Shown: positions 1 to 5,459 of the stretch, in pieces
Layout: every line of letters begins with the position of its first letter
Numbering within the stretch: the stretch's first letter is position 1
Source of the DNA: Prolixibacteraceae bacterium
Lineage (GTDB): Bacteria; Bacteroidota; Bacteroidia; Bacteroidales; Prolixibacteraceae
NCBI GenBank assembly: GCA_016930735.1
Contig: JAFGGF010000021.1
Span: 1-8,371, forward strand
DNA length: 8,371 nt
Direction: 5' to 3'
Translations under genes and position numbers: made by a program
The notes under the pieces: generated by a model
The model's input: only the letters and a program-made list of their open reading frames with translations
Database searches by the model: none
Told to the model about the DNA's origin: nothing

Positions 1-188
1 TCGTTCCTCCCCGGATAACTGTAATTCAGAATGGAGTGGTTGTACAGAACGGAGTTGTATTAAGGGGCCCGACTGAATACATCGGGATTCCGGAATATAC
101 GGTAAAAAAACACGGAAAAGGAAGCATTTTATTACAGGACCACGGCAATCCGGTTAGTTACAGGAATATTTGGATCAGGGAACTTTAA
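1..188 (+). CDS. C-terminal fragment of a DUF1080 (3-keto-disaccharide hydrolase-type) protein
   Basis: The frame starting at base 3 is open from the window edge to a TAA at 186-188 and encodes the last 61 residues of a protein whose start lies outside. The tail has the hallmarks of the DUF1080 / 3-keto-disaccharide hydrolase beta-sandwich: an NGVVL segment, GPTEYIGIPEY, then LLQDHGNPVSYRNIWIREL at the very end, where DUF1080 proteins characteristically finish with a Q-DHG-NPV-YRNIW-R-L strand. Members of this family are usually exported lectin-like or glycoside-processing proteins acting on 3-keto sugars or glycans; that role is family knowledge and cannot be verified from a fragment. The gene is followed 23 bases later by an intrinsic terminator, so it closes its own transcription unit. 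The family call is fairly secure; the exact substrate is unknown. Confidence 0.85.
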   Translation, partial: VPPRITVIQNGVVVQNGVVLRGPTEYIGIPEYTVKKHGKGSILLQDHGNPVSYRNIWIREL

Positions 189-210
189 AATAAAATAAAA
201 ACTAATTTTA

Positions 211-235
211 GGCCGGGGTAACTCCCGGCTTTTTT
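211..235 (+). terminator. Rho-independent terminator after the DUF1080 gene
   Basis: A GC-rich stem GCCGGG (212-217) pairs perfectly with CCCGGC (224-229). G218 can form a wobble pair with T223, leaving a TAAC loop, and the outer G211-T230 wobble extends the stem. It is followed directly by a run of six T (230-235). This is the only strong GC hairpin plus T-tract in the intergenic sequences. It separates the upstream gene from the CotH-family gene, whose start is 26 bases further on. Confidence 0.9.
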
Positions 236-261
236 GTCTTAAGCTAACTAACTGGAAAGGA

Positions 262-1872
262 ATGCGCCAAATTGCTGTAATTATATTTTTCTTACTTATT
301 AAAAATGGACTTCTGGTTGCTCAGAACCTGGTCACTTCAAACCTGCCAATTGTCGTAATAAATACCAACGGTATTACTATTCCTGATGAACCCAAGTTAG
401 TTGCCCATATGGGAATTATAAATAATCCCGGCCAGATAAATAACATTAATGACCCTTTTAATGAATACGATGGAAAAATTGGCATTGAAACAAGGGGTTC
501 ATCAACACAAATGTTTGAAAAGAAATCATACGGAATTGAACTTCGTGATGAAAACGGAGCTGACATGGATACTACTTTGCTTGGAATGCCATCTGAAGAA
601 GACTGGATTTTATACGGCCCTTACATGGATAAATCGCTGTTAAGGAATGTGGTTACTTTTACACTTGATGGTGCTTTAGGCCATTATTCACCCCGCTGCC
701 GTTACGTTGAAATGGTGCTTAACAATGAATATGTTGGTTTATATGTTCTGATGGAAAAAATCAAACGCGATAAAAACAGGGTTGATATAGCAAAATTAAA
801 AATGGATGACAATGAAGGAGAAGAGTTAACAGGTGGGTATATCATTAAAATTGATAAAACAACTGGCGAAGGTGGTGATGGTTTTTATTCTGCTTTTGCA
901 AATAAAAATAATATGTACAGTCTTTATCAGTATGAATACCCAAAACCATTTGAGATTACCGGGGAACAAAAAGAGTATATTTCTGATTATGTTCATTCCT
1001 TCGAAAATGCAATTTATAATAACGATTTCACTCTTGAATCGGGATACAGGAGGTATATTGATATTAATTCATTTGTTGATTACCAGATTATAAATGAACT
1101 ATCAAGGAATGTTGACGCTTACCGCCTGAGCACTTTTTATTATAAAGATAAAAATGAAAGGTTGAATATCGGGCCGGTCTGGGATTTTAACCTGGGTTAT
1201 GGCAATGCCAATTATTACACAGCATGGTCGGAACAGGGTTTTCAGTTTCTAACTGATATAGGAGAAGATTACTGGCAAAATCCCTTTTACTGGGAACAAT
1301 TCAAAAAAGATCCGTTTTACTGTAACCGGATAATAGAACGCTGGCAGGAACTCAGGGAAAATGTACTGTCAAATGAACGGGTATTTTATGTTGTTGACAG
1401 TCTTACAAGTTTAATAGCCGCGGCAAGTGGAAGGAATTTTCAGAAGTGGAATATTTTAGGTCAGTATGTCTGGCCCAATTATTATATTGGTCCTTCATGG
1501 CAGGCAGAGGTGAACTGGATGAAAAACTGGCTTAGTACACGTCTTGACTGGCTGGATGGCAACATCATTTCCTATTTCTCAGGTGAAAATCCTGATCCGG
1601 GATTTTTTACGGGTAATATTGTAGAGATAGGACCCAATCCATTTACGGATAAATTAAAGTTTTATATTAATTCGGGTTTTAAATACACAGCCGAACTTAA
1701 CATTTATTCAGGAACAGGGACAAAAGTAATATCACTGCAAATTCCTCTTGATTCAGGATTAAATACTTATGATTTTAACCAGTCCTCAAAACTGAGCCAG
1801 GGAGTGTATTATTATCAGTTGATTAAGGATGACGAGGTTATTGCCTCCGGGAAAATGGTGAAAACCTTTTAA
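262..1872 (+). CDS. Secreted CotH-kinase-family protein with T9SS C-terminal sorting domain
   Basis: This 536-residue protein has three parts. Residues 1-20 form a signal peptide: short basic start, hydrophobic IAVIIFFLLI, cleavage probably near LLVAQ. Residues about 28-435 are a CotH domain, an atypical protein-kinase fold whose Bacillus member phosphorylates spore-coat proteins. Visible family motifs are RGSSTQ (78-83) with KKSYGIEL (87-94), EYVGLYVLMEKI (156-167), NELSRNVDAYRLSTFYYKD (278-296) and GPVWDFNLGYGN (304-315). D308 and N310 sit in the metal/ATP-binding WDxN position and D285 in the preceding conserved N-x-D. Residues about 453-536 match the type A Por secretion tail: PNPF at 458-461, a GxGTKV turn, SQGVYYYQL, and a final KMVKTF. 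The protein should therefore be exported by Sec and then moved across the outer membrane by T9SS. The ATG is directly preceded by GGAAAGGA, and only this start gives the signal peptide. Its own target is unknown. It converges on the DHOD-like gene, leaving 7 bases between the stops. Confidence 0.93.
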   Translation: MRQIAVIIFFLLIKNGLLVAQNLVTSNLPIVVINTNGITIPDEPKLVAHMGIINNPGQINNINDPFNEYDGKIGIETRGSSTQMFEKKSYGIELRDENGADMDTTLLGMPSEEDWILYGPYMDKSLLRNVVTFTLDGALGHYSPRCRYVEMVLNNEYVGLYVLMEKIKRDKNRVDIAKLKMDDNEGEELTGGYIIKIDKTTGEGGDGFYSAFANKNNMYSLYQYEYPKPFEITGEQKEYISDYVHSFENAIYNNDFTLESGYRRYIDINSFVDYQIINELSRNVDAYRLSTFYYKDKNERLNIGPVWDFNLGYGNANYYTAWSEQGFQFLTDIGEDYWQNPFYWEQFKKDPFYCNRIIERWQELRENVLSNERVFYVVDSLTSLIAAASGRNFQKWNILGQYVWPNYYIGPSWQAEVNWMKNWLSTRLDWLDGNIISYFSGENPDPGFFTGNIVEIGPNPFTDKLKFYINSGFKYTAELNIYSGTGTKVISLQIPLDSGLNTYDFNQSSKLSQGVYYYQLIKDDEVIASGKMVKTF

Positions 1873-1879
1873 GTTAAAT

Positions 1880-2866
1880 TTAATATTCTCCATAATGTTT
1901 CATAAACTGAACCCTTTCAAATGCCTGGGCAGGTTGGTCGCTTGAAACAGTTATTTTACCTTTAAAATCTTTAATTGAAGCATAGCCTTTTTTATTCATC
2001 CAGGCAGCAAGGTCGTCATTGAAGCGTTTGATGGTTTCAATTCCTTCTTTATATAGAATTGAAGAAACCTGAACTGCATTTGCACCTGCCAGCAGGAATT
2101 TAATCATGGTTTTAGAAGTATGGATCCCTGTTGTTGCGGCAAGCGGGCATTCAATTTTATTATTCATTAATGCAATCCAGCGTAATGGAAGAAGGTAATC
2201 GGTGTTATTCGACAGGATTGCTGAGTTTGCTGTAATTTCCTTCTCAATATCAATATCAGGCATATAGAACCGGTTGAAAACAGTTATGCCGTCCACTCCT
2301 GATTTTGAAAGGTCAACAAGCATTTTTGCCAGGTTTGAAAAATAACTGCTGATTTTTATTGTTACCGGTATTGAAACCTGTTTTTTGACTCTTTCGATGG
2401 TTTCAAAATAGAACAATTCATTGCTGCTTCCTGATTTTGACGGATCGGATGGCATAATAAACAGGTTCAGTTCAATGGCATCGGCACCCGACTTTTCCAA
2501 TTTATTTGCAAATGAAATCCATTCTGCCGAAGAAATACAATTGATGCTGGCAATGATCGGAACATCAACTGCCTTTTTTGTTTTTTCTATTAAAGAAATG
2601 TATTTATTCAGGTTTTCTTTTTTGATAATATAATCGAAATAATCGAGGTATTCGTCGTCGGCACCTGCCTGTGGTTCACGCATTGCCAGTTCCTGGTTTA
2701 ATTCATGTAAAATTTCTTCCTCAAATATCGATTTTAACACAACTGCACCTACTCCGTTGTCAGCCATTTTTTTGATGTTTTCAACCGAGTTGGTTAAACC
2801 ACAACTTGCTGCGATAACCGGGCTTTTTAATTCCAATCCGAAAAAACGTGTTGATAAATCAGCCAT
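1880..2866 (-). CDS. Dihydroorotate dehydrogenase-like FMN protein (third gene of the nfn-like operon)
   Basis: This 328-residue protein has the TIM-barrel FMN fold of the PyrD family. It opens with LELKSPVIAASCGLT (11-25), and VVLKS (42-46) carries the conserved flavin lysine K45. PVTIKIS follows (167-173), then GVDGITVFNRF (190-200), and ATTGIHTSKTMIKFLLAGANAVQ (244-266) forms the phosphate-binding end of the barrel. True class 1 DHODH has a loop NLSCPN with the catalytic Cys (Ser in class 2). Here the equivalent reads NLFIMPSD (134-141), with no Cys or Ser at that point, and the usual NPxPR substrate segment is absent. No C-terminal cysteine cluster exists, unlike PreA. From memory, these changes are typical of the poorly characterised DHOD-like subfamily, so a role in pyrimidine synthesis is doubtful. 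It lies 21 bases downstream of the NfnB-like gene in the same operon, which points to a redox partner role. The start ATG lacks a Shine-Dalgarno sequence but has an A-rich leader. Confidence 0.9.
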   Translation of the reverse strand: MADLSTRFFGLELKSPVIAASCGLTNSVENIKKMADNGVGAVVLKSIFEEEILHELNQELAMREPQAGADDEYLDYFDYIIKKENLNKYISLIEKTKKAVDVPIIASINCISSAEWISFANKLEKSGADAIELNLFIMPSDPSKSGSSNELFYFETIERVKKQVSIPVTIKISSYFSNLAKMLVDLSKSGVDGITVFNRFYMPDIDIEKEITANSAILSNNTDYLLPLRWIALMNNKIECPLAATTGIHTSKTMIKFLLAGANAVQVSSILYKEGIETIKRFNDDLAAWMNKKGYASIKDFKGKITVSSDQPAQAFERVQFMKHYGEY

Positions 2867-2887
2867 TTTATTTGAATTTAAATTTTT

Positions 2888-4372
2888 TTAGTACTTACTA
2901 CTTTTTAAGTAATCATCCATGCCTGCTGCAGCCCTGCGTCCATCACCCATGGCAAGGATCACGGTTGCACCACCCCTTACAATGTCACCACCGGCAAAAA
3001 GTTCAGGAATTGAACTTTGCATGGTTTCCATATCAACTTCGATGGTACCCCAGCGGCTAACTTTTAATTCGGGGAGTGCCGCTGGAATCAGTGGGTTTGG
3101 CGAAACCCCGATTGCAACAATCACCAAGTCAACCGGGATATCAAACTCCGAACCTTCAATAGGTACAGGCCTTCTTCTTCCTGATGCATCGGGTTCCCCC
3201 AATTCCATTTTTAACAATCGCATCCTGTTTACACGTCCTTGTTCATCTGAAAAATATTCAACAGGATTATGCAGGTTCATAAATTCGATTCCTTCTTCTT
3301 CGGCATGTTTTACTTCCTCAATCCGTGCAGGCATCTCCTGCCTCGATCTGCGGTAAATGATCATGGACCGGTCAGCGCCAAGCCGTTTGGCTGTCCTCAC
3401 CGAATCCATAGCGGTATTTCCTCCCCCGATCACTGCCACATTTTTTCCATATAAAACCGGTGTATCAAAATTTTCATCCGAAGCATTCATCAGGTTCACA
3501 CGGGTCAGGTATTCATTTGAAGAAAGAATTCCGTTAAAATTTTCTCCGGGAATATTCATAAAGTTTGGCAGGCCTGCCCCACTGGCTACAAAAAATGCTT
3601 TAAAGCCCATTTCTTTCAAATCGTCAAATGAAGCGGTTTTCCCCACGATAAAATTTTTTTTGAAATTAACACCCATTTTTGTCAGGATATCCAATTCAGC
3701 ATCAACCGTGTTGTTGGGTAACCTGAATTCAGGGATTCCATATTTCAGTACACCACCAATTTCATGTAAAGCTTCAAAAACCGTAACATCATATCCTGCT
3801 TTAACCATATCGCCGGCAAATGCCAACGAGGCTGGTCCTGAGCCAATTGCAGCCACTTTGATTCCATTTGGTTCCGCAACTTCAGGTAAGCTCATTTGCC
3901 CCGATTCACGTTCATAATCTGCTGCAAACCTTTCAAGGTAACCAATGGCTACAGGTGGCTTTTTAAGTTTTTGTGTATAAAAACAGCTTGCTTCACATTG
4001 TTTTTCCTGAGGGCAAACCCTGCCACAAACTGCAGGTAAAGTATTGGTTTCCTTTAATGCTTTTGCAGCTTCAGGAAAATCTCCACGTTCAATATTTTTT
4101 ATAAATTTTGGAATGTTAATGCTAACCGGGCATCCATCAATACATGTTGGATTTACACAGTCCATACAACGTCGGGCTTCTAAAACAGCCTGCTCTTTAG
4201 ATAATCCGATATTTACTTCGATGCGTTGTTCCTTTGCCCTTTTAACCGGATCGAGTTCAGGCATTTTAACACGTTCAATCTCGGTGCGTTCCTTATTTTT
4301 TATTTGCTGGCGCAGTTCCACACGCCATTCTGCATTTCGTTGTTCTGTTAAATATTCTTTGCTGAATGCCAT
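2888..4372 (-). CDS. nfnB: NfnB/SudA-type, GltD-like NADPH-binding FAD/Fe-S oxidoreductase subunit
   Basis: This 494-residue protein is often annotated as NADPH-dependent glutamate synthase small subunit. Residues 1-160 carry two cysteine sets: C69-x2-C72-x4-C77-x3-C81 and C116-x3-C120-x5-C126-x3-C130, enough for two [4Fe-4S] clusters, with the characteristic CPQE at 120-123. A first Rossmann motif, AAIGSGPASLAFAG (174-187, ending in VFE), binds FAD. A second, VAVIGGGNTAMDSV (312-325) followed by RRSRQEMPA (341-349), is the NADPH site with its phosphate-binding arginines. GGDIVRGGATVILAMGDG (461-478) closes the FAD site. No glutamate synthase large subunit is encoded nearby. The gene instead follows the NfnA-like gene by 3 bases, as expected for Nfn (NADH-dependent ferredoxin:NADP+ oxidoreductase) or Sud. 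In Nfn this large subunit carries the bifurcating FAD. Whether this protein bifurcates electrons cannot be read from sequence alone. Length and all motifs look intact. Confidence 0.92.
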   Translation of the reverse strand: MAFSKEYLTEQRNAEWRVELRQQIKNKERTEIERVKMPELDPVKRAKEQRIEVNIGLSKEQAVLEARRCMDCVNPTCIDGCPVSINIPKFIKNIERGDFPEAAKALKETNTLPAVCGRVCPQEKQCEASCFYTQKLKKPPVAIGYLERFAADYERESGQMSLPEVAEPNGIKVAAIGSGPASLAFAGDMVKAGYDVTVFEALHEIGGVLKYGIPEFRLPNNTVDAELDILTKMGVNFKKNFIVGKTASFDDLKEMGFKAFFVASGAGLPNFMNIPGENFNGILSSNEYLTRVNLMNASDENFDTPVLYGKNVAVIGGGNTAMDSVRTAKRLGADRSMIIYRRSRQEMPARIEEVKHAEEEGIEFMNLHNPVEYFSDEQGRVNRMRLLKMELGEPDASGRRRPVPIEGSEFDIPVDLVIVAIGVSPNPLIPAALPELKVSRWGTIEVDMETMQSSIPELFAGGDIVRGGATVILAMGDGRRAAAGMDDYLKSSKY

Positions 4373-4375
4373 TTT

Positions 4376-5206
4376 TTAAATTTTATCAGATGCGACAAAT
4401 CTTTCGTATGCTGCCTTTTCCTCCTCAACATAACCTCCCAAACGTTTTATCATTTCATCAAAGTCGATTTCGTGGGCATTAAATTCCGGGCCGTCAACAC
4501 AGGTGAAATAGGTACGTCCTCCAACTGTTACACGGCATGCACCGCACATTCCTGTTCCGTCAACCATAATCGAATTCAAACTTGCCTGAGTCGGAATGTT
4601 GTATTTTTTTGTCAGAAGTGAAGTGAATTTCATCATAACAGCAGGCCCGATAGCAATACATTCATCCACTTTTTCCCTGTTGATCACTTCTTCAGCCCCT
4701 TGCGTTACCAGCCCTTTGTTTCCATAAGATCCGTCGTCGGTCATAACAATCACTTCATCCGACCACTGGCGGATTTCTTTTTCAAGGATGATCAGGTCTT
4801 TGTTTCGGGCTGCCAAAACCGAAATTACTTTATTCCCGGCTTTTTTGAATCCTTCAACAATGGGCAGGAGTGGAGCAATTCCTACTCCGCCACCACAGGC
4901 CAGCACTGTCCCGACTTTTGAAATATGCGTTGCTTTACCCAGTGGCCCAACAAGGTCGGTTAAAGTTTCACCAGCTTCCATATTGCAAAGTTTGGCAGAG
5001 GTAACTCCCACATTCTGGACAACTAAGGTAATCGTCCCGGCTTTTTCATCGGCGGCTGCAATGGTTAACGGGATACGTTCGCCTTTTTCATCTACCCTTA
5101 AAATAATGAAATGCCCCGGTTTTCGCGATTTGGCAATCATTGGCGCCTCAACAACAAAGCGGTAAACCTTATCAGAAAATCTTTCCTTCTGAAGAATTTT
5201 ATTCAT
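4376..5206 (-). CDS. nfnA: NfnA/SudB-type FAD and [2Fe-2S] oxidoreductase subunit (PyrK-like)
   Basis: This 276-residue protein belongs to the ferredoxin-NADP+ reductase / PyrK family. An N-terminal beta-barrel carries PGHFIILR (30-37) and the FAD motif ERIPLTIA (43-50). The NAD(H) domain has ACGGGVGIAPLLPIV (103-117). The C-terminal cluster region reads VDGTGMCGAC (215-224) and later FTCVDGP (234-240), so D216, C221, C224 and C236 are available; three Cys plus one Asp is the ligand set I recall for the [2Fe-2S] cluster of NfnA. The frame extends 14 codons upstream to an ATG at 5246-5248, but the family begins at MNKIL, and a candidate -7 box lies inside that extension, so I choose the ATG at 5204-5206. 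It is the first gene of the operon, with 3 bases to nfnB. In Nfn this subunit takes hydride from NADH and works as a heterodimer with NfnB in the cytoplasm. Sulfide dehydrogenase (SudB) is the main alternative name. Confidence 0.9.
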   Translation of the reverse strand: MNKILQKERFSDKVYRFVVEAPMIAKSRKPGHFIILRVDEKGERIPLTIAAADEKAGTITLVVQNVGVTSAKLCNMEAGETLTDLVGPLGKATHISKVGTVLACGGGVGIAPLLPIVEGFKKAGNKVISVLAARNKDLIILEKEIRQWSDEVIVMTDDGSYGNKGLVTQGAEEVINREKVDECIAIGPAVMMKFTSLLTKKYNIPTQASLNSIMVDGTGMCGACRVTVGGRTYFTCVDGPEFNAHEIDFDEMIKRLGGYVEEEKAAYERFVASDKI

Positions 5207-5236
5207 ACGATCATTGGTTTTCTTTTCAACAGGCCT

Positions 5237-5244
5237 CAAAAATA
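5237..5244 (-). promoter_or_regulatory. Candidate -7 box of the nfn-like operon promoter
   Basis: Read on the minus strand the bases are TATTTTTG, an exact match to the Bacteroidota -7 consensus TAnnTTTG. Transcription would begin at roughly 5230-5233, leaving an A-rich leader of about 25 bases before the preferred nfnA start at 5206. No convincing TTTG -33 box is found 19-21 bases further upstream, so this is a motif match and not a proven promoter. Confidence 0.4.
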
Positions 5245-5301
5245 ACAAACTTCAGAAAATATGACAGGGATATAAATCAGTATTTAGGTAGATTGATTGT
5301 C

Positions 5302-5317
5302 GTTTTATGTATAAAAC
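5302..5317. repeat. 16-bp palindrome in the divergent intergenic region, possible operator
   Basis: GTTTTAT (5302-5308) and its exact reverse complement ATAAAAC (5311-5317) are separated by two bases, giving GTTTTATGTATAAAAC. The same heptamer ATTGATT lies on both sides, at 5292-5298 and 5318-5324. The element sits about 60 bp upstream of the minus-strand -7 box and about 70 bp upstream of the plus-strand one, a reasonable place for a dimeric regulator serving both directions. No T-tract follows, so it is not a terminator. The surrounding sequence is AT-rich, so chance is possible. Confidence 0.35.
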
Positions 5318-5387
5318 ATTGATTATTTGATGCTAAATGAAAAAATTATCTTTTGATGGAAAAAAGAAATTAAAAATCCAAAATCAC

Positions 5388-5395
5388 TATTTTTG
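5388..5395 (+). promoter_or_regulatory. Candidate -7 box of the SNF2 helicase gene
   Basis: TATTTTTG matches the Bacteroidota -7 consensus TAnnTTTG exactly and is the same octamer as in the divergent promoter on the other strand. Transcription would start near 5400-5402, giving a leader of about 58 bases. A good -33 TTTG at the right spacing is missing. An alternative is TTTG at 5326-5329 paired with the imperfect TATCTTTTG at 5347-5355 (17-base spacing). Confidence 0.35.
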
Positions 5396-5413
5396 AAGAT
5401 TTATCTGTAAAGG

Positions 5414-5458
5414 ATGAAAACAAGGATTGTAATTATTTTTTTGAATCGGTTTCTTTAA
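5414..5458 (+). other. Possible 14-codon leader ORF ending one base before the helicase start
   Basis: ATG at 5414 is preceded directly by AAAGG and opens a 14-residue frame, MKTRIVIIFLNRFL, ending in TAA at 5456-5458. The helicase ATG follows after a single base (TAA-A-ATG), an arrangement that would allow translational coupling. The peptide is basic and hydrophobic and contains no run of a single regulatory amino acid, so classic attenuation is not suggested. Such a short frame can occur by chance. Confidence 0.2.
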
Positions 5459-5459
5459 A

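Noticed and set aside
1874..1883. Palindrome TTAAATTTAA between the convergent cotH-like and DHOD-like genes as a bidirectional terminator
   Set aside because: It is a pure A/T 10-mer with no GC stem and no T-tract; it is not a credible terminator.
2888..4372. Glutamate synthase small subunit (gltD) in the strict sense
   Set aside because: No large subunit gene is adjacent, and the direct neighbour is an NfnA/SudB-like gene, so the Nfn/Sud role fits better.
1880..4372. PreT-PreA type dihydropyrimidine dehydrogenase
   Set aside because: The PyrD-fold protein lacks the C-terminal ferredoxin-like cysteine clusters of PreA and its catalytic Cys loop.
2919..4379. Several open frames on the plus strand (2919-3356, 3357-3917, 4044-4379) opposite the nfnB-like gene
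   Set aside because: They mirror a strongly conserved gene with intact motifs, show no recognisable domain, and have Ser/Pro/Ile-rich compositions typical of antisense frames.
4700..5322. Plus-strand frames at 4700-4921, 4788-5165 and 5140-5322
   Set aside because: They overlap the nfnA-like gene antisense or straddle its start; no motif or signal peptide supports them.
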